Shown: positions 35,675-45,583 of the stretch, one piece after another
How positions within the stretch are numbered: position 1 is the first letter of the stretch
Layout: each line of letters starts with the position of its first letter
Assembly: GCA_017515325.1 (NCBI GenBank)
Contig: JAFWGA010000013.1
Span: forward strand, 208,629-272,628
Length of the DNA: 64,000 bases
Direction of reading: 5' to 3'
Source of the DNA: Blautia sp.
Lineage (GTDB): Bacteria > Bacillota > Clostridia > Lachnospirales > Lachnospiraceae
The notes under the pieces: model-generated
What the model was told of the DNA's origin: nothing
What the model saw: only the letters and a program-made list of their open reading frames with translations
The model's database searches: none
Program-made: the position numbers and the translations under genes

Positions 35675-38320
35675 ATGAGCAAAGAACTCGCAAAAACCTA
35701 CGATCCTAAAGGAATCGAAGACCGCCTCTACCAGAAATGGATGGACGGCGGCTATTTTCATGCAAAAGTAAATCCCGACAAAAAACCCTTTACCATTGTT
35801 ATGCCGCCGCCCAATGTCACAGGGCAGCTACATATGGGCCATGCCTTGGACAATACCATGCAGGATATCCTGATCCGCTTCAAACGGATGCAGGGCTACG
35901 AAGCCCTGTGGCAGCCAGGCACCGATCATGCCGCCATAGCCACAGAGGTAAAGGTCATTGACAAGCTCAGGGAAGAAGGAATTGATAAAGACGCCATCGG
36001 CAGAGAAGAATTTCTCAAGCACGCCTGGGCCTGGAAGGAAGAATACGGAGGAAAGATTATCAACCAGCTCAAAAAACTGGGTTCCTCTGCCGACTGGGAA
36101 AGAGAGCGCTTTACCATGGACGAAGGCTGCTCTGAAGCAGTCAATGAAGTATTTATCCGTCTCTATGAAAAAGGCTGGATCTATAAAGGCAGCCGCATTA
36201 TCAACTGGTGTCCCCTCTGCCAGACCTCCATCTCAGACGCGGAGGTGGAGCATGAAGATCAGGACGGCTTTTTCTGGCATATCAATTATCCCGTTGTCGG
36301 GGAAGAAGGACAATATGTAGAGATCGCGACGACCCGTCCGGAAACCCTTCTGGGTGATACGGCGGTAGCGGTCAACCCGGATGATGAACGCTATACTCAC
36401 CTGGTGGGCAAAATGCTGGAGCTTCCTCTCACGGGACGGCAGATTCCTGTTATAGCAGACGCCTATGTGGACAAGGAATTCGGGACAGGCTGTGTCAAGA
36501 TCACGCCCTCCCATGACCCCAATGACTTTGAGGTGGGACGCCGGCATGGCCTGCCCGAGATCAATATTTTAAATGACGACGCTACGATCAATGAACAGGG
36601 CGGGAAATACGCCGGAATGGATCGGTATGAAGCCCGCAAGGCTGTTGTGGAGGACCTGAAGGAGCTGGGGCTTCTGGTCAAGGTGGTGCCCCACAGCCAC
36701 AGTGTCGGTACCCATGACCGTTGCCATACTACTGTGGAGCCTATGATCAAACCGCAGTGGTTTGTCCGGATGGATGAGATGGCAAAGGCAGCGATCCAGG
36801 CACTCCAGGACGGAAGTCTTACCTTTGTTCCCTCCCGCTTTGACAAGATCTATCTGCACTGGCTGGAAAATATCCGGGATTGGTGTATCTCCCGGCAGCT
36901 TTGGTGGGGACATCGCATTCCGGCTTACTACTGTGATAAATGTGGGGAGACCGTGGTGGCTCGCAAGATGCCAAAGATCTGCCCCAAATGTTCCCATACC
37001 GGTTTCCGCCAGGATGAGGATACCCTGGATACCTGGTTCAGTTCTGCTCTGTGGCCCTTCTCGACTCTGGGATGGCCGGCCAAAACACCGGAGATGGAGT
37101 ATTTCTTCCCGACAGATGTGCTGGTCACAGGCTACGATATTATCTTTTTCTGGGTGATTCGTATGGTCTTTTCCAGTCTGGAGCAGACAGGGAAAACGCC
37201 CTTCCACCATGTACTCATCCATGGCCTGGTGAGAGATGCAAAGGGACGAAAAATGAGTAAGTCCCTGGGCAACGGCATCGATCCTCTGGAGGTTGTCGAT
37301 CAATACGGGGCAGATGCCTTGCGAATGACACTGATCACCGGAAATGCTCCCGGAAATGATATGCGCTTTTCCTGGGACAGGGTGGAAGCCAGCCGGAATT
37401 TTGCCAATAAGATCTGGAATGCCTCTCGTTTTGTCCTCATGAACCTGGAAGGCAAAACAGTAAGGGAACCCAAGAGTCTTGAGAACCTGTGTGCCGAGGA
37501 TCGCTGGATCCTTTCCCGGATCAACAATGTTGTCCGGGAGGTGACAGAAAACATGGAAAAGTACGAACTTGGCATAGCAGTATCCAAGGTATACGATTTC
37601 CTGTGGGAGGAGTTGTGCGACTGGTATATCGAGATGGCAAAGGTTCGTCTCTGGAAGGCGGCCGAGGAGCCGGAGAAGGCCAATGAGGCTCTTTGGACGG
37701 TTCGTTTTGCCCTGACCACCGCGTTAAAGCTCCTTCATCCCTTTATGCCCTTTGTGACAGAGGAGATTTATTGCACCCTCCTGCCGGATGAAGAGACCAT
37801 CATGACAGCTCCCTGGCCTGTTTATGATGAGGCTTTGAATTGGCCTGAGGCGGAAGAGACCGTTTTTGTTTTTCAGGAAATCGTCAGAGGCATCCGTAAT
37901 CTGCGGGTTCAGATGAATGTACCGGCATCTCGCCGTACGCATGTCTTCCTTGTGGCCAAGGATGCCCAGACAGCCGCTTGCTTCAAGGCAGCGGCCGGCT
38001 CCTTTGTCAATCTTGCCTCTGCCTCACAGATCGCGGTGGGAACGGATAAAGAGGGGATTGCCTCTGATGCAGTGACGGTAGTGACATCTGCCGTTACGGC
38101 TTATCTTCCCCTGGAGGATCTGGTGGACAGGGAAAAAGAGCTTGCCCGTCTGGGCAAGGAAAAGGAGCGGCTGCTCAAAGAGATCGCACGCTGCCAGGGC
38201 ATGCTGGATAACCCGAATTTTGTCGGCAAGGCTCCGGAAGCCAAGGTTGCGGCAGAGAAGGAAAAACTGGAAAAATACCGGAATATGCTGACAAAGGTGG
38301 AGCAGCAGCTGCAACAATGA
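35675..38320 (+). CDS. valS: Valyl-tRNA synthetase
   Basis: Class I synthetase charging tRNA-Val. The HIGH motif is HMGH in [15 protein letters not shown], the editing domain has [14 protein letters not shown], and the second ATP motif is [14 protein letters not shown]-terminal coiled coil is visible ([18 protein letters not shown]). Length 881 is normal. ATG 35675 follows AGAGGAAAGGAAC. The leader is only about 85 nt and contains no T-box specifier or antiterminator, unusual for a Firmicute valS. Confidence 0.96.
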   Translation: MSKELAKTYDPKGIEDRLYQKWMDGGYFHAKVNPDKKPFTIVMPPPNVTGQLHMGHALDNTMQDILIRFKRMQGYEALWQPGTDHAAIATEVKVIDKLREEGIDKDAIGREEFLKHAWAWKEEYGGKIINQLKKLGSSADWERERFTMDEGCSEAVNEVFIRLYEKGWIYKGSRIINWCPLCQTSISDAEVEHEDQDGFFWHINYPVVGEEGQYVEIATTRPETLLGDTAVAVNPDDERYTHLVGKMLELPLTGRQIPVIADAYVDKEFGTGCVKITPSHDPNDFEVGRRHGLPEINILNDDATINEQGGKYAGMDRYEARKAVVEDLKELGLLVKVVPHSHSVGTHDRCHTTVEPMIKPQWFVRMDEMAKAAIQALQDGSLTFVPSRFDKIYLHWLENIRDWCISRQLWWGHRIPAYYCDKCGETVVARKMPKICPKCSHTGFRQDEDTLDTWFSSALWPFSTLGWPAKTPEMEYFFPTDVLVTGYDIIFFWVIRMVFSSLEQTGKTPFHHVLIHGLVRDAKGRKMSKSLGNGIDPLEVVDQYGADALRMTLITGNAPGNDMRFSWDRVEASRNFANKIWNASRFVLMNLEGKTVREPKSLENLCAEDRWILSRINNVVREVTENMEKYELGIAVSKVYDFLWEELCDWYIEMAKVRLWKAAEEPEKANEALWTVRFALTTALKLLHPFMPFVTEEIYCTLLPDEETIMTAPWPVYDEALNWPEAEETVFVFQEIVRGIRNLRVQMNVPASRRTHVFLVAKDAQTAACFKAAAGSFVNLASASQIAVGTDKEGIASDAVTVVTSAVTAYLPLEDLVDREKELARLGKEKERLLKEIARCQGMLDNPNFVGKAPEAKVAAEKEKLEKYRNMLTKVEQQLQQ

Positions 38321-38330
38321 GGAAACCGTA

Positions 38331-40421
38331 ATGACTCAGGACAGCAACGAAGAGCAATGTGCTGAGTTGTTACAGGTAGATTTGGAGGTAAGGATGAAGG
38401 TGAGCAGGATCTTCAACCGGCTGTCTCTTTTGATGCATGCACTTTTGAGTATCAGTTTGTATTTCGTGATTGAAGCTCTGAGCCGTCATTCCGTAGGACT
38501 GGCATGGAGCTTTATGATGGAGCGTCCCTTGGTTTTCCTTTATAACGCTTCCTATATTTTTGTGACGCTGCTGCCGGTTTATCTGTCTCGCAGACGCGTT
38601 TTCTGGAGAACCGTCATTTGTATTTTCTGGATCATCCTGGGCCTGATCAACTGCCTGCTGCTGGCAAACCGCGTAACGCCCTTTACCGGACCGGACTTAA
38701 AGCTGATCACAGATGGTCTTTCCATTATGACGAAATATCTTCCGGCTTGGGGAGCAACACTGGGATTTATCGCGCTGGGGTGTCTTGGTGTGTTCCTGCT
38801 GATCTTCTTTTTTCTGGCGCCAAAATACAAGGGGAAAAGGCTTTTTCGTATTGCCGTTCCCTTGGTGGCCGCGGGGATCCTTCTGGAAGCCGGGTTCACC
38901 CAGCTGCTGTTGGACAAGAGGATTCTGTCTAATTATTTTGGAAACATTGCCTTTGCCTATGAGGATTATGGCTATCCCTATTGTCTTTTGACAACGGTAT
39001 TTCAGACCGGGATCGGACAACCACGGGATTATTCAGAGGCAGAGATCAGGAGAATCGAAAGATCAGAGAATATTCTTCCGAAGACGGAGATCGGAAAAAA
39101 ACCGAATATTATTTTTGTTCAGCTGGAGTCCTTTTTTGACCCGAGGCTGGTAAACTATCTGGATATCTCCCAGGATCCCATCCCCTTCTTCAGAAAACTG
39201 ATGAAGGAGTATTCCTCCGGCTATTTCAAAGTGCCTGTGGTGGGTGCAGGAACAGTAAATACAGAGTTTGAATGCATCACTGGGATGAGCCTTCATTATT
39301 TCGGACCAGGCGAGTATCCCTATAAGGGAATTCTGCTGAAGACTCCCTGTGAAAGCACTGCTTATATCCTGAAGAATCTGGGCTATTCCACCCATGCCAT
39401 ACATAATAACGAAGCGAACTTTTACGGCAGGAAGAAGGTATTTGCCCACCTGGGCTTTGATACCTTTACTTCCGAGGAATATATGCCCCATGAAGACAGG
39501 AAGAATCCGCTTGGATGGGTGGAGGACCGGGTTCTGACTGAGGAGATCCTCAAATGCCTGGACTCTACGAAGGAAAGGGACTATGTATATACGATCTCAG
39601 TCCAGGGACATGGAGATTATCCGGAGGAAGAGGTAATTGAGGATCCTTTGATCACTGTCAGCGGGTCAGATACGCCTGAGAAGGATTACCAGTGGGAATA
39701 TTATGTCAATCAGCTCTACGAGATGGATCTGTTCGTCGAAGAGCTGGTGCAGGCTCTTTCCGAGAGAGAGGAACCCTCCATCCTGGTTCTTTACGGAGAC
39801 CATCTGCCAACGATGGGTCTGACAGTGGAGGATCTGGAGAACAGGTATCTCTTCCAGACCCAGTATGTCATCTGGGACAATCTGGGATTGGATAAGGAGG
39901 ATGAGAATCTTTCTTCCTATCAGATCAGTGCAGAAATCCTGGGACGTTTGGGCATCCATGAGGGAAATATCCTGAGATACCATCAGGCCAGGAGAAATAC
40001 CCGCAATTATCAGGTAGACCTGGAAATGCTTCAGTATGATATTCTGTACGGAAAAATGTATTCCTATGAAAATCAGATCAATCCCTATAAAAAAACGCAG
40101 ATGCGTCTGGGATTGTATGATGTCACCCTTGATTCCATCCGTCAGATTTCGGAGACGGATCACACCTATTATATCTTTGGAAGCAATTTTACGCCTTCAG
40201 CCCAGATGAAGATCAATGGAGACTGGTATGACACAGTCTATATCAGTCCGACCAGGCTGCTGATCACAGGCAGACAATTGGACGATTTTGATCGTCTGGC
40301 GGTGGTGATCCGTTCCAACAGCTCTACCCGCAAAGCTCTCAGCAAGAGCTACGACAGAGCGGTCTTTGCATTGTATGACGGCAGCAAATGGAAGGTCAGG
40401 TTTCCTGAGGATGACTTATAA
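38331..40421 (+). CDS. LtaS-like membrane sulfatase/phosphoglycerol transferase
   Basis: Alkaline-phosphatase-superfamily membrane enzyme related to lipoteichoic acid synthase. Five hydrophobic segments lie in the first 210 residues, then an extracytoplasmic sulfatase domain: KPNIIFVQLESFFD (metal ligand Glu), GAGTVNTEFE with the probable catalytic threonine, HNNEANFYGRK, QGHGDYP, and LYGDHLP near the end. A C-terminal beta-rich segment of about 120 residues is extra. ATG 38331 begins 10 bp after valS, so it is likely co-transcribed. The substrate polymer cannot be told from sequence. Confidence 0.82.
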   Translation: MTQDSNEEQCAELLQVDLEVRMKVSRIFNRLSLLMHALLSISLYFVIEALSRHSVGLAWSFMMERPLVFLYNASYIFVTLLPVYLSRRRVFWRTVICIFWIILGLINCLLLANRVTPFTGPDLKLITDGLSIMTKYLPAWGATLGFIALGCLGVFLLIFFFLAPKYKGKRLFRIAVPLVAAGILLEAGFTQLLLDKRILSNYFGNIAFAYEDYGYPYCLLTTVFQTGIGQPRDYSEAEIRRIERSENILPKTEIGKKPNIIFVQLESFFDPRLVNYLDISQDPIPFFRKLMKEYSSGYFKVPVVGAGTVNTEFECITGMSLHYFGPGEYPYKGILLKTPCESTAYILKNLGYSTHAIHNNEANFYGRKKVFAHLGFDTFTSEEYMPHEDRKNPLGWVEDRVLTEEILKCLDSTKERDYVYTISVQGHGDYPEEEVIEDPLITVSGSDTPEKDYQWEYYVNQLYEMDLFVEELVQALSEREEPSILVLYGDHLPTMGLTVEDLENRYLFQTQYVIWDNLGLDKEDENLSSYQISAEILGRLGIHEGNILRYHQARRNTRNYQVDLEMLQYDILYGKMYSYENQINPYKKTQMRLGLYDVTLDSIRQISETDHTYYIFGSNFTPSAQMKINGDWYDTVYISPTRLLITGRQLDDFDRLAVVIRSNSSTRKALSKSYDRAVFALYDGSKWKVRFPEDDL

Positions 40422-40510
40422 GTTCTCAGCGGCTGCGTTTCGTAGTTACGGCAGAAGGCGTCGCTCTTGTGATTCATACACTATAATTGCAGGTGGGAGA
40501 AATATACCAT

Positions 40511-41842
40511 ATGGGAGCAACATATCAGCAGGCAGTAGACTATATTGAAGAGATTCCCCGTTTTACGACCAAAAACAGCCTGGATCATACCAGAGATTGC
40601 CTCAGGAGACTGGGAGACCCCCAGAAAAGCTTTCGGGTGATCCATGTGGCAGGGACCAACGGAAAGGGCAGTACCTGTGCTTTTTTGGACAGTGTCCTGA
40701 GACAGGCAGGCTACGCCTGCGGTTTGTTTACCTCACCTCATCTGGTTAGTGTGAAGGAAAGATTTATGATTGGGGGAAAAATGGTGGAGGATGCCCTTTT
40801 CCTCAATGCTTTTGAGCGGGTAAAAACCATGGTGGATGAGCTGATCCTACAAGGACTCCCCCATCCCAGCTATTTTGAGTTCCTCTTTCTGATGGGAGCC
40901 CTGATTTTTGCGGACAGCAAGAGGAAAATTGTGGTATTGGAGACAGGACTGGGAGGCAGGCTGGATGCTACCACGGCCATCTCAGATCCCCTGATCTGTG
41001 TGATCACCTCAATCAGCATGGACCATATGCAGTATCTGGGGAATACCTTGGAGGAAATTGCAGGCGAAAAGGCAGGGATCATAGTTCCTGAGGTACCGGT
41101 GGTTTATGATGCCAATGATCCACGTGCGGCAGCAGTGATCGCCGCGAAAGCCAGACAGAGCCACAGCCAGGCTTTTCCTCAGGTATGGGAGGATGCCTGT
41201 ATTGTGTCGCATGACAGTGACGGAATCAACTTCAGACTGATACAGGACGGGCCTGAGGGAATTCTCTTTCACCTTCCCTTTATCGCCCGGTATCAGGTTA
41301 TGAATGCCAGCCTGGCTCTGAAGACCATCCGTCTTCTGCGGCGTCTGCCTGCCGGGAATGGTCATTTTCGGGTGTCGGAAGAAGAGATCCGGGAAGGCTT
41401 TTCTCTTACAAGATGGGCAGGCCGGATGGAGAAGGTGCTTGATGACGTGGTAATAGACGGAGCCCACAATGAAGACGGGATCCGCCGCTTTATAGAGACC
41501 GCTGTCTACTTTCAGAAAGACCATGATATCGAACTATTGTTTTCTGCTGTGAGTGACAAGGACTATCAGCACATGGTCAGACAGATCTGTGAAAGACTTA
41601 AGCTAAAGCGCGTCACAGTGACTCAGGTAGGAGGATACCGGCAGGTACCCGTTCCTGAACTGGCAGCCCAATTTGAAAAGAATGGTGTCCAGGGAGTTTT
41701 CTGTGAATCGGATCCCGAGAAGGCTTTTTGTCATGCACTTGAAATGAAAGGAAGCCGGTCCATTCTTTTCTGTGTGGGATCCTTGTATCTGGTCGGTTTG
41801 ATAAAAGGAATTCTGGCAAAGCCGCAGGAGGAAATAGTATGA
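40511..41842 (+). CDS. folC: Folylpolyglutamate synthase / dihydrofolate synthase
   Basis: Mur-ligase-family enzyme that adds glutamates to folates and may make dihydrofolate from dihydropteroate. ATP-binding loop VAGTNGKGSTCAFLD, then GLFTSPHLVSVKERF, LETGLGGRLDATTA, and VIDGAHNEDGI. ATG 40511 with GGTGGGAGA upstream gives 443 residues; TTG 40487 in frame is the alternative. Its stop overlaps the start of a small downstream ORF in ATGA. It relates functionally to the folate transporter folT at 45776. Confidence 0.93.
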   Translation: MGATYQQAVDYIEEIPRFTTKNSLDHTRDCLRRLGDPQKSFRVIHVAGTNGKGSTCAFLDSVLRQAGYACGLFTSPHLVSVKERFMIGGKMVEDALFLNAFERVKTMVDELILQGLPHPSYFEFLFLMGALIFADSKRKIVVLETGLGGRLDATTAISDPLICVITSISMDHMQYLGNTLEEIAGEKAGIIVPEVPVVYDANDPRAAAVIAAKARQSHSQAFPQVWEDACIVSHDSDGINFRLIQDGPEGILFHLPFIARYQVMNASLALKTIRLLRRLPAGNGHFRVSEEEIREGFSLTRWAGRMEKVLDDVVIDGAHNEDGIRRFIETAVYFQKDHDIELLFSAVSDKDYQHMVRQICERLKLKRVTVTQVGGYRQVPVPELAAQFEKNGVQGVFCESDPEKAFCHALEMKGSRSILFCVGSLYLVGLIKGILAKPQEEIV

Positions 41843-42000
41843 TCGATTATGACGAGGAATTAAAAAAATTTGAACCCTGCCTTGATGTGGCAGATACAGA
41901 AAGGGTTATTACCGACAGGGATCTGACCGATATCCTGGATATCCTGCAGGAGATCATGCGGCAGCAAAGAAGCTCACGCAGGACGATCAGACAATCATAA
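41839..42000 (+). CDS. Small 53-residue protein coupled to folC
   Basis: Begins MIDYDEELKKFEPCLDV and ends RSSRRTIRQS; predicted helical with an acidic N-terminal half and a basic C-terminus. The start ATG overlaps the folC stop (ATGA) and is preceded by GGAGGAAATAGT, a strong site, which implies coupled translation. It ends 25 bp before the zinc-ribbon/TPR gene. I do not recognise a family. Support comes from the translation signals and tight packing. Confidence 0.65.
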   Translation: MIDYDEELKKFEPCLDVADTERVITDRDLTDILDILQEIMRQQRSSRRTIRQS

Positions 42001-42025
42001 GTGCAAAGGCACAGGGGGGGATTAG

Positions 42026-43447
42026 ATGAATTGCATGAACTGCGGCACCTATCTGCCGGCTCGGGAGCTTGAATATTGTCCCCGCTGCGGTGCTAATGTG
42101 CAGATACAAAGAAGAGTGGACTATCTCTCCAAATTTTACTATAACCAGGGACTGGAAAAGGCACAAATTCGGGATCTTTCCGGAGCGATAGGGTGTCTGA
42201 AACAGAGTCTCACCTATGATAAGCGAAACATTGATGCCAGGAATCTTCTCGGTCTTGCCTATTTCGAGACAGGAGAAGTGGTGGAAGCTCTCAGCGAATG
42301 GGTGATTTCCAAGAATCTGAAGCCCAAAAAAAATCTGGCCAATGATTATATCGCCAGACTTCAGGCGAACCAGAACCGGCTGGACGCGATCAATGAAACG
42401 ATCCGTCGATACAATGAGGCATTGGAGCTGGCCAGAGGCCACCATGACGATATGGCAGCGACCAAGCTGAAAAAATTGCTGACACAGAATTCAAAGCTGA
42501 TCAAGGGCTATCATTTACTGGCTTTGATCTATATGAAAAACCAGGAATGGACGAAAGCCAGACGTATCCTCAGAAAAGCCTCCCGTATTGACAGAACCAA
42601 TACTACGACCTTGCGATTTCTCAGGGAGATTGAAGAGCAGATCGGTTCTTCCAGGCGGCGACAGAGAAGGGGAGGTCTGTTTGGCGGCGGCAGGGGCGTT
42701 ACGGATGAGTCTGATGATTTTTCTGCTGAAATTCCGGCACCGACACCTACGGTATACCAGGAAATGTCGCGAGGCTATGTTTTTGCGGCATTGCTTCTGG
42801 GACTGGCGGCTGGAGCACTGGCTTTCTGGATGCTGGCCGTTCCTTCGATCAAGCAGCGCATCTATCGAGAGGCGAATCGTCAGATTGTTCGTTACAGTGA
42901 ATCCATTTCCAGTCAGAGCGCCGAGTTGACCCGAATTCAGGGAAACCTGAAGGATGCAGATGACATGGCCGATATCATGGGACAGCAATTGACGGCAGAG
43001 GCAAAAAAAAGCAGGAGCTATCAGAGTCTGTTTGAAGCCTATCTGGCCATTGTCCAGGAGGATTATGATTCCGCGGCCCTTCAGATCCAGCAGGTATATG
43101 AGGAAGCGCTTTCTGATAATATGAAGGCAATCTATAAAATGATCTGCCAGCAGACAGGAGTATCCGGCATTGCGCCAGGGGAGGGAAATCTTGAACTGGA
43201 AAGCGTGCTGGATGAAAACAGTGGATTACAGACGGATTCTTATTATGATTATGGGGATATGTCTGCTGAAGAATCTGGATTTGAAGATTATGCAATGGAA
43301 AATACAGACATAAATACCGGATATGAGGAATACGATGACAGCTCTGACTCTGAATATGAACAGGATTCAGTCGAAAATGAAGCGGCCAATGATACTTCTC
43401 AGGATCAGGACAGACAAAACGAAGACGACAGAAATTACGAGGAATAA
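42026..43447 (+). CDS. Zinc-ribbon, TPR and single-membrane-span protein
   Basis: 473 residues. An N-terminal zinc ribbon (CMNCG and YCPRCG within residues 3-30) is followed by tetratricopeptide-like helices up to about 210 (GAIGCLKQSLTYDKRNIDA, ARRILRKASRIDRTN). After an Arg/Gly-rich linker one membrane segment lies near 253-275 (ALLLGLAAGALAFWML). Then a coiled coil and further helices, and an acidic Asp/Glu/Tyr/Ser tail. The topology suggests a cytoplasmic sensor or scaffold half and an outside half. Function unknown. ATG 42026 follows GGGGGGATTAG. Confidence 0.75.
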   Translation: MNCMNCGTYLPARELEYCPRCGANVQIQRRVDYLSKFYYNQGLEKAQIRDLSGAIGCLKQSLTYDKRNIDARNLLGLAYFETGEVVEALSEWVISKNLKPKKNLANDYIARLQANQNRLDAINETIRRYNEALELARGHHDDMAATKLKKLLTQNSKLIKGYHLLALIYMKNQEWTKARRILRKASRIDRTNTTTLRFLREIEEQIGSSRRRQRRGGLFGGGRGVTDESDDFSAEIPAPTPTVYQEMSRGYVFAALLLGLAAGALAFWMLAVPSIKQRIYREANRQIVRYSESISSQSAELTRIQGNLKDADDMADIMGQQLTAEAKKSRSYQSLFEAYLAIVQEDYDSAALQIQQVYEEALSDNMKAIYKMICQQTGVSGIAPGEGNLELESVLDENSGLQTDSYYDYGDMSAEESGFEDYAMENTDINTGYEEYDDSSDSEYEQDSVENEAANDTSQDQDRQNEDDRNYEE

Positions 43448-43647
43448 ACGGAACTGATCCGCACGGGAAAAACGGAAAATACGAAAAGCAAAGACGGATC
43501 TGTATAATGAAACGTGCCTGAAGCGAAGGGAAGACCAATCAGATGATCACATTTCTTTTAGCGTGTTGAGAAGTCTTCAGAAAGGGACGAACGGGAGTTT
43601 CGAATTTTCCTTCTGAAAATCTTCTTTACGGGAAAAAGAAAGTCATG

Positions 43648-43656
43648 TGTTAAGAT
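43648..43656 (+). promoter_or_regulatory. Extended -10 promoter of rnpB
   Basis: TGTTAAGAT, an extended -10 with hexamer TAAGAT at 43651-43656; no good -35 is visible. It would start transcription within a base or two of the rnpB 5' end at 43664. Confidence 0.55.
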
Positions 43657-43663
43657 GGTTCTG

Positions 43664-44014
43664 CAAGCAGGCCAGGTGATCGCGGCCTGACCCCGGGAGG
43701 GGATCGGGACGAGGAAAGTCCGGGCTTCACAGGGCAGGATGCCGGATAACGTCCGGTGGAGGCGACTCCCAGACCAGTGCAACAGAAATAAACCGCCTTT
43801 TCTTTGGAAAGGGTAAGGGTGGAAAGGCAGTGTAAGAGACTACCGCCGTTCTGGTAACAGGACGGGCACATGTAAACTCCATCTGAAGCAAGACCAAGTT
43901 AGGAAGCGATACGGCTGCCCGTCGTGCTTCCAGGTAGGTCGCTTGAGCTGGCCGGCAACGGTCAGCCTAGATAGATGATCACCCACGACATAACCCGGCT
44001 TATCGGCCTGCTTG
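43664..44014 (+). ncRNA. rnpB: RNase P RNA
   Basis: Catalytic RNA that cleaves 5' leaders from pre-tRNAs. The conserved P4 strand GAGGAAAGTCCGGGC is at about 43713-43727, ACAGAAATAAACCGCC occurs in the core, and the 3' conserved block ACCCACGACATAACCCGGC lies near 43980-43998. P1 pairs CAAGCAGGCC (43664-43673) with GGCCTGCTTG (44005-44014). The layout looks like bacterial type A rather than the Bacillus type B. It is flanked by the TPR gene and a secreted-protein gene. Confidence 0.95.
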
Positions 44015-44464
44015 TATTTCTGCTGATGAAAAAGCGGAAATGAAAGCGAAAAATGAAGGTTACTGGATACGGTTCAGGATATGTTATCATATGAACTGTG
44101 AAAAGCAAGTGATGAAAAGTTAAAAGCTTTGTGAACCAATCGGATCAGATCCTTGTTGTGTTCACTGCTTTTGAGAAAATGGATTATAAATTATAGATTT
44201 TTTATTCCTTTTTCAGTAAAACATAAATATTTAAGTTTTTTTTAAAAATATTTTGTTTTTACTTTACTTTTTATCGATTTTGTGTTACAATGGGGACGAC
44301 AGGGAGGGGTCAAGAGATTCTCAAACCTGTTTCCATAAATGGAAGCTTTTCCACCATGCTTCAAAAAGCGCATTTTTTACCACACTGCGATATGATGCAT
44401 ACAGGATGAGTTCATTCTGGCTACACCATATTCAACCATCTATTTCTTTAAGGAGGAAATTGAA
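44015..44464 (+). other. 450-bp intergenic region with long leader of secreted protein gene
   Basis: No ORF is convincing. The first half holds small imperfect hairpins, including GTTCA..ATATG/CATAT..GAAC around 44076-44096, that may close rnpB transcription although no clean terminator is visible. An AT-rich stretch (44170-44260) leads to a promoter at 44263-44291 and then a leader of about 165 nt ending in AAGGAGG. Confidence 0.5.
44263..44291 (+). promoter_or_regulatory. Promoter of the abundant secreted protein gene
   Basis: TTTACT (44263-44268), 17-bp spacer, TACAAT (44286-44291), preceded by an A/T-rich tract resembling an UP element (44200-44260). The AT-rich upstream tract suggests strong transcription. 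Confidence 0.65.
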
Positions 44465-45265
44465 ATGAAAAACATGAAAAGACTTGTGCTTGCAGCAGTA
44501 GCTCTGGCAATGGTCGCTACCAGCAGCGTTTCCGCTCTGACCGGAACCAGTGGACTTCCAGGTTATGATGGACAGGGCTATAATGCCTCAGTCGTTATCA
44601 CAAATGAGAGACTGGTTCGTCCGCAGAACAGATATGCCCCCGGCTCTGCTCGTCTTGTTTATAAGAAGAAAGACAACAAGAACAGCATCTGGTATTATCT
44701 GAAGAACAGCTGGTATGTTGCCAAGGATTATGATGGAAAGAACTACAAGTTCTACTTCAACAGCAACGGTATCACCCTTAGAGCTGCCATCAAGGCTGGT
44801 TACAAGAACAACATCGTTCTGAAGCAGATCAACGGTAAGGTTTATGGCTTTGATACTTATGGACATTGCGTAAGCGGTCTGTGGGCTAATGCTCCGGCTA
44901 ACTACACTGTCAACAGAGAAGGAAGATTCTTCTACTTCAACAATGATGGTGAGTACAATGTTGCTACCACTCGTCTGATCCGCAACAGGACCAAGATCCT
45001 TAGCTCCTTCACCAGCGGTTCTGCTGCAAGGACTATCGTTAACAAGTACGGCGGAAGCGTAAACATCCACAGATCCGCTACCAAGTATTACAACAACAAG
45101 ATCCTTTTTGCTGTTTATAGTACAATGGCTGCTGATATTGTTAAGTCCGTATCTTCTGTTCATATCTATACCTATGATCACTTTGATGTTGTTACCTTTA
45201 AGTATGGCAGCAGAGAGCTTATCCTTAGAGTGCATGCTCCCTCTTCCTTCTATGCTTCCCTGTAA
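44465..45265 (+). CDS. Secreted protein, probably highly expressed, function unknown
   Basis: 266 residues with signal peptide about 1-25 (MKNMKRLVLAAVALAMVATS, then SVSA). The mature part is rich in Asn, Lys, Tyr and Ser. Segments such as SWYVAKDYDGKNYKFYFN and GRFFYFNNDGEYN recall the Trp/Tyr/Gly repeat style of glucan- or choline-binding modules, but I cannot assign a family. Codon use is markedly biased to AAG, AAC, GGT and GCT, unlike its neighbours, which suggests high expression. It has a strong promoter with a long leader, AAGGAGG at 44450-44456, and a tandem pair of terminators. Confidence 0.72.
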   Translation: MKNMKRLVLAAVALAMVATSSVSALTGTSGLPGYDGQGYNASVVITNERLVRPQNRYAPGSARLVYKKKDNKNSIWYYLKNSWYVAKDYDGKNYKFYFNSNGITLRAAIKAGYKNNIVLKQINGKVYGFDTYGHCVSGLWANAPANYTVNREGRFFYFNNDGEYNVATTRLIRNRTKILSSFTSGSAARTIVNKYGGSVNIHRSATKYYNNKILFAVYSTMAADIVKSVSSVHIYTYDHFDVVTFKYGSRELILRVHAPSSFYASL

Positions 45266-45307
45266 TCAGGAATCAGCATTTGAGTACGACTTATAAGTGA
45301 ATAAGGA

Positions 45308-45341
45308 AGCCCGCAGGCAGGTTCGCCTGTGGGCTTTTTTT
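45308..45341 (+). terminator. Terminator of the secreted protein gene
   Basis: AGCCCGCAGGC (45308-45318) with GCCTGTGGGCT (45325-45335), one G-U pair, then a run of seven T. Confidence 0.9.
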
Positions 45342-45475
45342 AATGGCAGGGGCCTTCGCATCCCCAAACGATCCCGATTCCCTATATAGAAGGCAGAATA
45401 TGGTGCAGGAAAGATAATAACGGGTTCGGTTGGCATATAGCGGCATTGGTGGAATTGCCGTTTCCATAGAAAAAG

Positions 45476-45522
45476 ACTCCATTGGGTCAGGGCAATGATT
45501 CTCTGGCCTGATGGAGTTTTTT
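45476..45522 (+). terminator. Second terminator-like hairpin before the folT promoter
   Basis: ACTCCA (45476-45481) with TGGAGT (45512-45517) and TCAGG (45487-45491) with CCTGA (45507-45511), separated by a bulge, then six T. It could be a backup terminator or end a short RNA from 45342-45475, where I see no clear promoter. Confidence 0.6.
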
Positions 45523-45537
45523 GTCAAAAGAAAGTGG

Positions 45538-45566
45538 TTGCTTATTGAAAAAGACTGTGATATATT
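45538..45566 (+). promoter_or_regulatory. Promoter of the folT transcript
   Basis: TTGCTT (45538-45543), 17-bp spacer, TATATT (45561-45566), placing the start about 10 nt before the riboswitch. Confidence 0.62.
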
Positions 45567-45583
45567 CCAATTACATAAATAAT

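Noticed and set aside
43558-43871. Two minus-strand open frames in the region of 43.6-43.9 kb
   Set aside because: They overlap the RNase P RNA gene and are chance frames in a structured RNA.
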